Shown here one piece after another: positions 54,963 to 63,581 of a stretch of 64,000 bases of DNA (its first letter is position 1; every line of letters begins with the position of its first letter). The stretch is taken from the NCBI RefSeq assembly GCF_004332155.1, contig NZ_SJDV01000004.1:372001-436000 (forward strand), written 5' to 3'. The notes under the pieces were generated by a model. The model did not search any database. It was not told the DNA's origin and saw nothing but the letters and a program-made list of their open reading frames with translations. A program made the translations under genes and the position numbers. This DNA comes from Gramella sp. KN1008. GTDB taxonomy: Bacteria > Bacteroidota > Bacteroidia > Flavobacteriales > Flavobacteriaceae.

Positions 54963-56219
54963 ATGTTAATTTATCTGCGCGTACTTAAGGAAAGTTTCAA
55001 TTTTGCGCTTGGCGCGCTCAGGAATAACCGGCTACGGACGTTTCTTTCCCTTCTTGGTGTTACCATTGGTATATTTTCCATTATCGCGGTGCTTGCAGCG
55101 GTTGATTCCCTTAAAAAGGACATTACAGGCAGTCTGAGTGCCCTGGATAACAGTACGGTGATCGTAATGAGGTTCAATTTTGGACCTTCGGATATTCCTC
55201 GGTGGAAGAGGGAACAGTTTCCGGATGTGACCTACGAAGAATATCAGCAATTAAAGAAAAATCTTCCAGACCTGGAGGCGATTAGTTTTGCGCTTGGGGT
55301 TCCCGGCGGCACTTCCCTGAAATATCGTGAGGTGACAAGTGCGGGAGTTGATGTGGGTGCGGTAACCCATGAGTATTATGATATTGAAGCCTTTGAATTT
55401 GAAAAAGGAAGATTCTTTAATGAACCCGAAGCAGTGGCTGGAGCAGGAGTTATCGTGCTTGGTCATGAAGTAGCGGGAAATCTTTTTGGAGAAACCGATC
55501 CTATAGGTAAGGAAATACGCGTTTTTGGCCGCAGGGCCACTGTGATTGGTGTTCTTAAGAAACAGGGACAATCTTTGTTTGGAAATTCCAGAGATAGTCA
55601 GGTATTTGTCCCGGCGAATTTCGCACGAAGGGTATATGGGACCAAAAAAGGTACTGTTTTTCCTCAGATAGTGCTGAAGCCTGAAGAGGGTGTGGATAAT
55701 GATGAGTTTATCGCGATGCTGGAGCAGCAGTTAAGAACCATGCGAGGCATTAAGCCTGGAGAGGTAAATACTTTCTTTGTTAATCAGCTGCAGGGTTTTG
55801 CAGATTTTATAGACAATATTACCGGTCAGCTTAATATCATTGGAATTGTGATTAGTGGATTTTCTCTGTTGGTAGGAGGATTCGGGATCGCGAATATCAT
55901 GTTTGTGAGCGTAAAGGAACGTACCAGTCTTATAGGAATCCAAAAATCTCTGGGAGCAAAAAATAAGTTCATTCTTTCTCAGTTCCTTTTTGAGGCTGTT
56001 ATACTTTCGGTGATTGGTGGACTTGTGGGGCTTTTCATTGTCTGGCTGGTTTCTATCATCGCTTCGCAATTCACGGGTGATTTTGAATTTGTGCTCTCGC
56101 CGTTCAACATTTTCTTAGGAACCCTGGTTTCGGCCGTTATTGGTCTTATCTCCGGAATTATCCCTGCCATTTCCGCTGCCCGGTTGGATCCTGTGGAAGC
56201 CATCAGAACCGGGATGTAG
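54963..56219 (+). CDS. MacB/FtsX-type ABC transporter permease
   Basis: A 418-residue permease with one N-terminal membrane helix (about residues 27-48), a MacB-type periplasmic core (about 50-270) and three C-terminal helices containing the FtsX domain. Marks are RTFLSLLGVTIGIFSIIAVL, ERTSLIGIQKSLGAKNKFIL and the closing SAARLDPVEAIRTGM. Such permeases pair with a separate ATPase and move lipoproteins, peptides or toxic compounds, or work as mechanotransmitters. No ATPase or membrane-fusion gene is adjacent, so the partner must lie elsewhere. It is divergent from purH and followed by a 99-bp gap before dinB. Confidence 0.93.
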   Translation: MLIYLRVLKESFNFALGALRNNRLRTFLSLLGVTIGIFSIIAVLAAVDSLKKDITGSLSALDNSTVIVMRFNFGPSDIPRWKREQFPDVTYEEYQQLKKNLPDLEAISFALGVPGGTSLKYREVTSAGVDVGAVTHEYYDIEAFEFEKGRFFNEPEAVAGAGVIVLGHEVAGNLFGETDPIGKEIRVFGRRATVIGVLKKQGQSLFGNSRDSQVFVPANFARRVYGTKKGTVFPQIVLKPEEGVDNDEFIAMLEQQLRTMRGIKPGEVNTFFVNQLQGFADFIDNITGQLNIIGIVISGFSLLVGGFGIANIMFVSVKERTSLIGIQKSLGAKNKFILSQFLFEAVILSVIGGLVGLFIVWLVSIIASQFTGDFEFVLSPFNIFLGTLVSAVIGLISGIIPAISAARLDPVEAIRTGM

Positions 56220-56278
56220 AAAACCTTTCTTCTCTCAATTTTTAACATTCAATTTCTGAAAATAATCTGGTGATTTTA

Positions 56279-56286
56279 TAAATTTG
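56279..56286 (+). promoter_or_regulatory. TAnnTTTG box before dinB
   Basis: TAAATTTG matches the -7 consensus exactly and ends 32 bp before the dinB start. No good -33 element was found, and I see no recognisable LexA-type operator. Confidence 0.4.
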
Positions 56287-56318
56287 GAAAATATCCTATA
56301 AAATGGAAATAATCCAAA

Positions 56319-57542
56319 ATGAAGAATAAAACTAAGTCTATATTACATCTCGATTTAGATACTTTTTTTGTTTCCGTAGAACGCCTGAAAGATTCACGGC
56401 TCAAGGGCAGGCCTCTTATAGTAGGAGGTTTGGGTGATCGTGGGGTGGTTGCGGCATGCAGCTATGAGACCCGGAAATTTGGTGTGCATTCAGGTATGGC
56501 GATGAAGGTAGCGAAAAGACTTTGTCCGCATGCTACCTATATCAGGGGAGATGCCTCGGTTTATATACGTCATTCTGAAGTGGTGACCGAAATCATCAAG
56601 AGTCAGGTGCCTACCTTTGAAAAGGCGAGTGTAGATGAGTTTTATGCCGATCTTACGGGAATGGATCGTTTTTTCGGGGTAAAGAAATTTGCCCATGAAT
56701 TGCGGGAAACCATTATAAGAGAAAGCGGCCTCCCCATTTCCTTTGGTCTTTCCCAAAATAAGATAGTCTCCAAGATCGCTACCGGTGAAGCCAAACCCAA
56801 TGCCGAAAAATATATAGAAGCAGGGGAAGAAAGAGGATTTCTGGCTCCGCTGGAAGTGAATAAGATCCCGATGATAGGTAGCAAAACCTTTCAGGCGCTG
56901 GTGAATCTTGGGGTTAGAAAGATAAAGACCATCCAGGAAATGCCGGTGGAAATGCTGGAAAGCGTACTTGGGAAGAATGGCCGGGTGATCTGGAAACGAG
57001 CCCATGGCATTGATGATCCGCCTATTGTTCCTTTCCATGAACGAAAATCAATTTCTACCGAGCGTACCTTTAACAGGGATACCATAGACATGGTGAGGCT
57101 ACACGCTACCCTGGTTGCGATGGCCGAGAGTCTTGCCTACCAGCTCAGAAAAGGTAATAAACTGGCCTCTGTGGTCACTGTGAAGATCCGGTATTCCGAT
57201 TTTCAGACCCAGAGCAAGCAGGTAAAGATCTCTTACACCAGTGCCGACCATATCCTTATTCCCACGGTAGAAGAGCTGTTCGAAAAACTATATACCAGGC
57301 GTCTGTTGATCCGCCTTATCGGAGTCCGTTTCAGCGGGCTGGTTGCGGGGCATTACCAGATAAACCTTTTTGAAGATTCTGAAGAGATCCTGAGCCTATA
57401 CAATTCACTGGATAAGATCAGGCAGCGCTTTGGAGAGCATAGCGTGAAGAGGGCCGTGGGGATGGAGGTGAAGACCATCGGTCGCATGGGAAATCCTTTC
57501 GATGGTCAGCCCCCAATCGTATTAGCACATCGCAAACAATGA
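56319..57542 (+). CDS. dinB: Y-family DNA polymerase (Pol IV type)
   Basis: A 407-residue Y-family translesion polymerase. The palm motifs with catalytic acids are intact: LHLDLDTFFVSVE (residues 9-21) and ASVDEFYADLTG (near residues 105-116). The finger motif AACSYETRKFGVHSGMAM and the helix-hairpin-helix VNKIPMIGSKTFQALVNLGV follow, then the little-finger domain. A putative beta-clamp motif QINLF lies at residues 347-351. Its last four bases overlap the start of a DnaE-type gene (ATGA), so the two polymerases are made together, recalling the ImuB-DnaE2 mutasome cassettes, although here the Y-polymerase keeps its active site and no imuA is adjacent. Confidence 0.95.
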   Translation: MKNKTKSILHLDLDTFFVSVERLKDSRLKGRPLIVGGLGDRGVVAACSYETRKFGVHSGMAMKVAKRLCPHATYIRGDASVYIRHSEVVTEIIKSQVPTFEKASVDEFYADLTGMDRFFGVKKFAHELRETIIRESGLPISFGLSQNKIVSKIATGEAKPNAEKYIEAGEERGFLAPLEVNKIPMIGSKTFQALVNLGVRKIKTIQEMPVEMLESVLGKNGRVIWKRAHGIDDPPIVPFHERKSISTERTFNRDTIDMVRLHATLVAMAESLAYQLRKGNKLASVVTVKIRYSDFQTQSKQVKISYTSADHILIPTVEELFEKLYTRRLLIRLIGVRFSGLVAGHYQINLFEDSEEILSLYNSLDKIRQRFGEHSVKRAVGMEVKTIGRMGNPFDGQPPIVLAHRKQ

Positions 57543-60523
57543 TCTATTTGAACTGTCATACCTGGTATTCATTGCGCTACGGAAATTTTCCTGTAGAGCG
57601 CTTATGTGAGCTGGCTGAAAAAAATAAAGTAGAAGTTCTGGCAGTGACAGATATCAATAACACTTCGGCCTGTCTGAGTTTTCTAAAAATGGCTGAAAAA
57701 AGCAATTTTCAGCCTCTTATAGGAATAGATTTCAGGAACGGGGTAGATCAGCAATATGTTGGGATTGCTAAAAATAATGAGGGTTTCAGGCAGCTGAATG
57801 AACACCTTTCCACTCATATCCACGTTCAGAAAAAGTTTGAACCGGAAGCAGCTGTTTTGCCTGACTGTATCATTATCTATCCTTTTGAAAAAGTAGTTAA
57901 ATGGAATAAATCAGAATTTAAGAACAATGAATTTATAGGGATTTCCATAGGGAATCTACGAAAGCTGAAATTTTCAAAATATAAAGCTTATAAGGAAAAG
58001 CTGGTATTGTTTCAAACAGTGAGCTTTGAAACTAAAAGGGATTACAATGCACACCGTTTACTGAGAGCAATAGATAATAACGAGCTTTTAAGTAAACTTC
58101 CGGAAACGGAGCAGGGCTCAATTTCACATCGGTTCATTTCAGTTGACACTATTCTGAATGAATTTGAGGATTTCCCATATATCCTGGAAAATACCAAGCA
58201 CCTGGTTTCTGAATGTGAGGTGAAATTTGAGTTTGGCAGGGATGAGAATCGCAATTTACAGGTATATGGAGATAGCGAAGCAGAAGATATCAGGCGGTTA
58301 AGAGAGCTCTGTGATAAGAATTTATACAGGCGTTACCCTGAAGCCAGTCAGAAGGTGAAAGACAGGGTAGAGAAAGAGTTGACTTCCATCATTAAGCTGA
58401 AATTCGTCTCTTATTTTCTTATCAATTATGATATTGTTAGCTATGCCCGTTCCATGAATTATCCTTTTGTAGGAAGGGGGAGCGGAGCGAATTCCATTGT
58501 GGCCTATATCATCGGGATCACCAATGTAGATCCCATTGAGCTGGATCTGTACTTTGAGCGCTTTATCAACGAGAGTCGTGCTTCTCCGCCCGATTTTGAT
58601 ATCGATTTTTCATGGCGGGACCGGGAGGATATCACCCGTTATATTTTTGAAAGGTATAAGAATACGGCTCTGATGGGGACTTATGTGACCTTTAAAAGAA
58701 AAGCGGTGGCACGCGAACTTGGGAAGGTCTTCGGGCTTCCTAAAGAGAATATCGATAAGCTTTCAGATGGCTATTTTAATTACCAGGAACTTGACCACCT
58801 GGAGAAACTGGTGTTGAGGTATAGTAAACTTATCGAAGGTTTTCCCAATTATCTCAGTGTACACTCGGGTGGAATACTCATCCTCAATGACTCTGTGTAT
58901 AATTACTGCGGAACCTTTCTGCCTCCTAAAGGTTTTGAAACGGTTCAGATAGATATGAACATCAGCGAGGATGTGGGAATACATAAATTCGATATTCTTG
59001 CCCAGCGCGGCCTTTCAAAGATCACCGATGCCATAGAGATCATTAAAAACAATCAGCCGGAAGCAGAGCTGAAAGATATTGAGGACTTTAAAACTTTTAC
59101 ACGTGACCCAAATATCAATGAGCTACTGAAAGAAGGGGATTGCATGGGAGTTTTTTATGTGGAATCTCCGGCCATGCGCGGACTACTTACAAAACTAAAA
59201 ACCGATAACTACATGAACCTGGTAGCGGCAAGCTCAGTGATAAGGCCGGGAGTCTCCAGTGCCGGAATGAAGGAGGAATTCATCAAACGTCATCGTGATC
59301 CGGAAAGACGAAAACAGGCTCACCCGGTGATGGCGAAAATTATGAAAGAGACGTATGGCGTAATGGTCTATCAGGAAGATGTGATGAAGGTAGCTCATGA
59401 ATTTGCCGGATTCAATTTTGAAGATGCTGATGTTCTAAGACGGGGAATGAGTGGTAAGAAAGTGGCAAAAGCTGATCTTGAAAGAGTGGAGCAGACTTAT
59501 TATGATAACTGCAGAGAAAAAGGATATTCTTCACAGCTTGCTGAAGAGATCTGGGAGCAGATATCTTCTTTTGCCGGTTATGCCTTTCCCAAGGGGCATT
59601 CAGCTTCTTATGCGGTAGAAAGCTATCAGAGTCTTTATCTTAAACGTTATTTTCCACTGGAATTCATGGTAGCCGCTCTTAACAACGGCGGAGGCTTTTA
59701 TAATACTGAAACCTATATTCACGAGATAAGAAGATGGGGAGGGAAGATACATGCTCCCTGTATCAACAAAAGCGATCATCCGAATGTGATCTATGGGAAT
59801 CACGTATACCTGGGGTTTGGATATATTAAAGATCTCGAAAATAAAGTGATAAAACAGGTCCTTGAAAACAGGCAGTTCTTTGGGGAATTCAGGAGTTTTG
59901 AGGATTTTCTGGACCGGCTTTCCATTTCTATAGAGCAGCTTACTATTCTGTTAAAGATAAATGCGTTCAGGTTTACTGGATTTGATAAATATCACCTGCT
60001 CTGGAAAGCTCATTTTAAACTGAATAAAAATAAATCCCCCATACAACAGCCATTATTGTTCAAGCCAAAATACCGGGACTTTGATCTGCCTCAATTTGAG
60101 ATTTCCCGGCTGGTAGAGGCTTATGATCAGATAGAACTTCTGGGTTTTCCCTTGTGCAGTCAGTTTGATCTGTTAAAATATTCGATGAAGGAAGGTGTAA
60201 AGGCAAAAGACCTGAAAAAGTATATAGGACAGGAGATAGAGATTTATGGAAATCTTATCACTTCGCGAACCGCGGGAACGGTGAATAATAAGATCATGCG
60301 TTTTGGAACCTTTTATGATGAAGAAGGCGGGATCTTTGATACCGTTCAATTTCCAGATACCTCTGAAAAGTATCCTATAAGAGGAAAGGGTATTTATTTT
60401 TGCAGGGGTACGGTTGTCTGTAGTTTTGATTATGTTTCCATAAGGCTGAGCAGTATTGAAAGGCAGGAGACTGCTCAGGATCCGAGACTGGTTGATAATT
60501 CTTTTAAGGTGAAAATGGCCTGA
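57539..60523 (+). CDS. Short DnaE-type polymerase III alpha subunit
   Basis: A 994-residue C-family DNA polymerase, shorter than replicative DnaE (about 1,150). The N-terminal PHP domain is degenerate: the usual HxH start is replaced by LNCHTWYSLRYG and the usual TDHG by VTDINN, so metal binding is probably lost. The polymerase core is intact, with GRGSGANSIVAYI, the catalytic Asp352 and Asp354 in PDFDIDF, and YQEDVMKVA, ending with helix-hairpin-helix and OB-type regions. A putative clamp motif QPLLF occurs at residues 837-841. The last part of replicative DnaE that binds tau is missing. With the 4-bp overlap to dinB this indicates a DnaE2-like error-prone polymerase. Confidence 0.92.
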   Translation: MIYLNCHTWYSLRYGNFPVERLCELAEKNKVEVLAVTDINNTSACLSFLKMAEKSNFQPLIGIDFRNGVDQQYVGIAKNNEGFRQLNEHLSTHIHVQKKFEPEAAVLPDCIIIYPFEKVVKWNKSEFKNNEFIGISIGNLRKLKFSKYKAYKEKLVLFQTVSFETKRDYNAHRLLRAIDNNELLSKLPETEQGSISHRFISVDTILNEFEDFPYILENTKHLVSECEVKFEFGRDENRNLQVYGDSEAEDIRRLRELCDKNLYRRYPEASQKVKDRVEKELTSIIKLKFVSYFLINYDIVSYARSMNYPFVGRGSGANSIVAYIIGITNVDPIELDLYFERFINESRASPPDFDIDFSWRDREDITRYIFERYKNTALMGTYVTFKRKAVARELGKVFGLPKENIDKLSDGYFNYQELDHLEKLVLRYSKLIEGFPNYLSVHSGGILILNDSVYNYCGTFLPPKGFETVQIDMNISEDVGIHKFDILAQRGLSKITDAIEIIKNNQPEAELKDIEDFKTFTRDPNINELLKEGDCMGVFYVESPAMRGLLTKLKTDNYMNLVAASSVIRPGVSSAGMKEEFIKRHRDPERRKQAHPVMAKIMKETYGVMVYQEDVMKVAHEFAGFNFEDADVLRRGMSGKKVAKADLERVEQTYYDNCREKGYSSQLAEEIWEQISSFAGYAFPKGHSASYAVESYQSLYLKRYFPLEFMVAALNNGGGFYNTETYIHEIRRWGGKIHAPCINKSDHPNVIYGNHVYLGFGYIKDLENKVIKQVLENRQFFGEFRSFEDFLDRLSISIEQLTILLKINAFRFTGFDKYHLLWKAHFKLNKNKSPIQQPLLFKPKYRDFDLPQFEISRLVEAYDQIELLGFPLCSQFDLLKYSMKEGVKAKDLKKYIGQEIEIYGNLITSRTAGTVNNKIMRFGTFYDEEGGIFDTVQFPDTSEKYPIRGKGIYFCRGTVVCSFDYVSIRLSSIERQETAQDPRLVDNSFKVKMA

Positions 60524-60693
60524 TAGCTATGGGATTTACGACCCCTATATATCGACAAAATGAAAGTTCGTGTTAAAATTTATACACCTTCCTACATATG
60601 TTTACTTAATTTATTTTAAAAAGTTCTAAAGTTAGTTAAAAGCTTAAAAATCAGAATTTAGCTTCGTTATATTTGTTTCAAACAGGGATCAAA

Positions 60694-60789
60694 ATGGGAA
60701 ATGAAATTGAAAAAGATTATTTGAGTTCTATTGTACAACTACTAGGGTTCTTTACCCTTTTGTTTATAATTCTAACAATTCTGTTGTGA
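60694..60789 (+). CDS. Possible 31-residue membrane protein
   Basis: An ATG-started frame, MGNEIEKDYLSSIVQLLG followed by FFTLLFIILTILL and a stop. It has a polar N-terminus and a single membrane-length hydrophobic C-terminal helix, a layout common for small regulatory membrane proteins. It is followed after 30 bp by a terminator, which fits a short transcription unit. No named family is recognised. Confidence 0.5.
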   Translation: MGNEIEKDYLSSIVQLLGFFTLLFIILTILL

Positions 60790-60819
60790 TCAGGCGGCAG
60801 GAATAAAATCCATAAAAAT

Positions 60820-60845
60820 AAAACCCTCTTGGAAAAGAGGGTTTT
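60820..60845. terminator. Bidirectional terminator
   Basis: AAAACCCTCTT pairs perfectly with AAGAGGGTTTT around loop GGAA, an 11-bp stem with flanking A- and T-runs. It serves the GAF gene on the minus strand (25 bp after its stop) and the small ORF on the plus strand. Confidence 0.9.
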
Positions 60846-60869
60846 ATGATTTTATAATTGATAAGATCC

Positions 60870-61325
60870 TTATAATATCTCTGCTACTTTTTTATTGACC
60901 CACTCCAGAAATATCTCGTCTTCATGCGAGAAAGGGTCCTCTGTATGGCTGTCTATATCTATCTGACCTACATTCCTGCCATTTAAAAAAAGCGGAACAA
61001 CGATCTCGGCTTTTACATGGATACTGCAGGCTATATAATTGTTCTGAGCCTTTACATCGGGTACCACAAAATTCTTATTGGAGACAGCAACCTGCCCGCA
61101 AATTCCTTTTCCAAAAGGAATGATTTCATGATCTGTTGGCTCACCTGCATACGATCTTAATTTAAGTTCTTCCTTATCCCCATTCTGGAAATAGAATCCA
61201 ACCCAATCATAATAAGGAACACTGGTTTGTAACAATTCACAGACTTCAGAAAGCCTGTCATCGACCGACTTTTTGCTGTTTTCTAATATCTCTTCTATCT
61301 GGGGTCTGAGTTTGTGAAATGCCAT
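60870..61325 (-). CDS. GAF-domain protein, free-Met-R-sulfoxide reductase type
   Basis: A 151-residue single GAF domain resembling free methionine-R-sulfoxide reductase (fRMsr, YebR of Escherichia coli). The start at 61325 (MAFHKLRPQ) is preferred to one 30 bp upstream. Marks are DWVGFYF, the GKGICGQVAV motif and YIACSIHVKAEIVVPLF, with a GQIDIDS closing strand. Two of the three cysteines used by the E. coli enzyme are kept (in GKGICG and IACS); the position of the first (before GRGVCG) is a Ile-Pro-Phe stretch without Cys. The kept IAC cysteine is the catalytic one in the family, so activity is likely but recycling may differ. It is divergent from exosortase F. Confidence 0.85.
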   Translation of the reverse strand: MAFHKLRPQIEEILENSKKSVDDRLSEVCELLQTSVPYYDWVGFYFQNGDKEELKLRSYAGEPTDHEIIPFGKGICGQVAVSNKNFVVPDVKAQNNYIACSIHVKAEIVVPLFLNGRNVGQIDIDSHTEDPFSHEDEIFLEWVNKKVAEIL

Positions 61326-61413
61326 ATTAACAATCTTTAGTGCAAAAGTATTCAATTTAAAGTGTAAAGCGCGTCTTTCATTTCTATAAATTTGTTAAAA
61401 ACCATACTGTAAT

Positions 61414-61959
61414 TTGCTCAGTTTATTTCGTAAATACCGCCTCGTTCTGCGATTCATTTTTATTTTTCTGGGCAGCTATTTTCTTTTTTCAAGCCTGTAT
61501 AACGGCTATCTCATCCTGTATGATACAGAACAGCCCGTTCCGGATCCCTTAACCCAACTTGTGGCCAGACAAAGTGGAACCCTAATGGAGAGTCTGGGAT
61601 ATGAGACTGAAGTGGTAATGCATTATACGGGTTTATCCATGAAACTAATGGTGGAAGATATTTTCCTGGCCGGAATTGTGGAAGGCTGTAATTCGGCAAG
61701 TATCATAATTCTCTTCATATCTTTCGTACTGGCTTTCTTCGGGCGGCCTTTAAGCACTTTTATGTACATCTTCGCCGGATCGGTGATCATTTACGTGGCA
61801 AATATAATCAGGATTGTGATCCTCGCTGTTAGTATCTATGAATACCCCCAGTATTCAGGTTTTATGCATTCGGTGTTCTTTCCTCTCGCCATTTATGGTA
61901 CTGTATTTATTTTATGGCTAATCTGGGTTAAAATCTATTCGGTATGGAAAAAAGGGTAA
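61414..61959 (+). CDS. xrtF: Exosortase F
   Basis: A 181-residue membrane protein of the exosortase/archaeosortase superfamily, flavobacterial type F. The active-site Cys lies in VEGCNSASI (near residue 90), a conserved Arg in ANIIRIVIL (near residue 136) and a His in GFMHSVFFPLAIY (near 150), within several membrane helices. The only start giving the usual N-terminus (MLSLFRKYRLVLRF) is TTG at 61414; an in-frame stop lies 16 bp upstream and there is no ATG in between. Exosortases cut and re-anchor proteins that carry C-terminal sorting signals; the targets of type F are not known to me. Its end overlaps the next gene by 16 bp. Confidence 0.9.
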   Translation: MLSLFRKYRLVLRFIFIFLGSYFLFSSLYNGYLILYDTEQPVPDPLTQLVARQSGTLMESLGYETEVVMHYTGLSMKLMVEDIFLAGIVEGCNSASIIILFISFVLAFFGRPLSTFMYIFAGSVIIYVANIIRIVILAVSIYEYPQYSGFMHSVFFPLAIYGTVFILWLIWVKIYSVWKKG

Positions 61960-62396
61960 AGAGAAGATACCGGATAGTAGAAATAGGCATTTTAACCCTT
62001 TTGCTAGCGGCAATAAGATTTTTTGAGCAGGATCTCTTTTATGATCCGCTAATAGTTTTTTTTAAGTCAGATTACCTGCTCGGGATCATTCCGCCTATGG
62101 ATATGGCAAAACTAATGATCAACCTTAGCCTGAGATATGCTTTGAACTCTATCATTTCTCTGGCTATAATTTACATATGCTTCAGAGATCTGGGCATTCT
62201 CAAGTTTTCAGTGCTCCTTTACGCGGTCCTGTATGTCCTGGCCACTATAGTATTTATATTTCTTGTGTTGAATATTGAAAGGGAACACTATCTGGCCTTA
62301 TTTTATGTGCGCAGATTTCTTATACATCCACTATTTTTGATCATTCTTCTCCCTGCATTCTATTATTATCGTTTAATGAACTACAGAGGGTCCTGA
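61944..62396 (+). CDS. Exosortase F-associated membrane protein
   Basis: A 150-residue protein with about four membrane helices and basic ends, in the position of the flavobacterial exosortase-F-associated protein. Stretches RFFEQDLFYDPLI and FKSDYLLGIIPP (residues 24-55) are typical of what I recall of that family. It overlaps xrtF by 16 bp, so the two are translated together. Function is unknown; a helper role in the sorting system is inferred from the strict pairing. The convergent NmrA-type gene ends 6 bp after its stop. Confidence 0.85.
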   Translation: MEKRVKRRYRIVEIGILTLLLAAIRFFEQDLFYDPLIVFFKSDYLLGIIPPMDMAKLMINLSLRYALNSIISLAIIYICFRDLGILKFSVLLYAVLYVLATIVFIFLVLNIEREHYLALFYVRRFLIHPLFLIILLPAFYYYRLMNYRGS

Positions 62397-62402
62397 TAAC
62401 GA

Positions 62403-63350
62403 TTACACTTCTAATTTGTCCTTGTTCTTTTCCAGCCACTGCCTGAAGTTAAGTAACTCAGGGTTTAGTTTACGTGTGGCATTTATATCCCGTATGGTGC
62501 AAAAATATTCCTCCTCTTCTGCCTTGAATTGAAACATATTTCCGAATTCTTCAGCTCCGGGAAAGTCAAAACTCCGGTATACATCCGGTTCAACAGCATT
62601 GCATTTCACCTTTTTACCATATACTTCAGAAAAGATATCTGCCATTTCCTTGCAGGTAAGATGCTCTCCCGCAATAGCAACTATTTTATTTTTATAGGTG
62701 TCCCCTGCCTTAAAAATGGCGTAAGCACATTTCCCGATATCTTCTGCCGCTATTCCCGGAAGTTGCTTATTGTTCATAGGGAAAGTGATTGCGAGTTCGC
62801 CGTCTTCACCTTCTTTGGGGCCTATTCCGAAGATGATAAAATTATCCCAATAGAAAGAAGTAAAAAGAAGTGTGTATGGAACCTTACTTTCTACAAAATA
62901 TTCGTCGGCTTCACCTTTCGCATCAAAATGAGGAACTTTGTATTTTTCCATTAGTGTTGGCATACGATCATCATCTAGTGGGATCCATTTTCTGGTATCT
63001 TCAAGGGTAGACCACATTATATGTTGTAGACCAGCTTCTTTTCCAGCCTCAGCCATGTTCTTGGCCTGCTGCATTTCCTTTTCAGGAGAGAGGTGCTCCC
63101 AGAAGTTGGTCATACAATATGCTCCATAAGCTCCTTCAAAGGCTTTGATCACACTTTGTTTATCATCGATATCTGCTTTCACTACTTCAGCTCCCATATC
63201 TTTAAGCTTTTGCGCTTTATCTGAAGATGGATTCCTGGTGATGGCTCTCACTTTAAAGCCGCCTTTTGGGTCGTTCAGAATTGCACGAACGAGTCCGCCT
63301 CCCTGGGCACCGGTAGCCCCTACTACTGCAATAATCTTATCGTTTTCCAT
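62403..63350 (-). CDS. NmrA-family NAD(P)-binding protein
   Basis: A 315-residue atypical short-chain dehydrogenase of the NmrA/HSCARG kind. The Rossmann motif VVGATGAQGGGLV (residues 9-21) is followed by RAITRNP, which binds the NADP phosphate, and by DIDDKQSVIKAFEGAYGAY. The middle contains STLEDTRKW and the substrate-side segment FTSFYWDNF. NmrA-like proteins sense the redox state of NADP or reduce small carbonyl compounds; without the classical YxxxK pair here, a sensor role is plausible. It stands alone on the minus strand. Nothing in the neighbourhood tells its partner. Confidence 0.88.
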   Translation of the reverse strand: MENDKIIAVVGATGAQGGGLVRAILNDPKGGFKVRAITRNPSSDKAQKLKDMGAEVVKADIDDKQSVIKAFEGAYGAYCMTNFWEHLSPEKEMQQAKNMAEAGKEAGLQHIMWSTLEDTRKWIPLDDDRMPTLMEKYKVPHFDAKGEADEYFVESKVPYTLLFTSFYWDNFIIFGIGPKEGEDGELAITFPMNNKQLPGIAAEDIGKCAYAIFKAGDTYKNKIVAIAGEHLTCKEMADIFSEVYGKKVKCNAVEPDVYRSFDFPGAEEFGNMFQFKAEEEEYFCTIRDINATRKLNPELLNFRQWLEKNKDKLEV

Positions 63351-63567
63351 TTCTAATAAATTCTTTTAAGTTTTTGATACACATAAAGTTACATATATTA
63401 AGTTTAATTTCAAGTGTCAAATTTCCCTGGCTTTAGAAAATAAAAATCGGGATTGTTTTTTGAAATATTTTTCCCAAAAGTTGAAATAGGGATTCAGATT
63501 TTCGGGATAGATTTGTTGGAAGATTTGGGGTTTATAGACTCTAAAATGCTGATATTGAAAAAAAATG

Positions 63568-63575
63568 TATTTTTG
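63568..63575 (+). promoter_or_regulatory. TAnnTTTG box before HYC_CC_PP gene
   Basis: TATTTTTG is an exact -7 match and lies only 6 bp before the ATG at 63582. If real, the mRNA would be leaderless or nearly so. Confidence 0.4.
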
Positions 63576-63581
63576 TAGCCG

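Larger units (their letters stand above)
60524..60869. other. Gap between dnaE-type gene and GAF gene
   Basis: No long gene is present. The stretch contains a possible 31-residue membrane ORF (60694-60789) and a terminator (60820-60845). The first 170 bases are AT-rich with no feature I can name, although they could hold the promoter of the small ORF. Confidence 0.5.
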
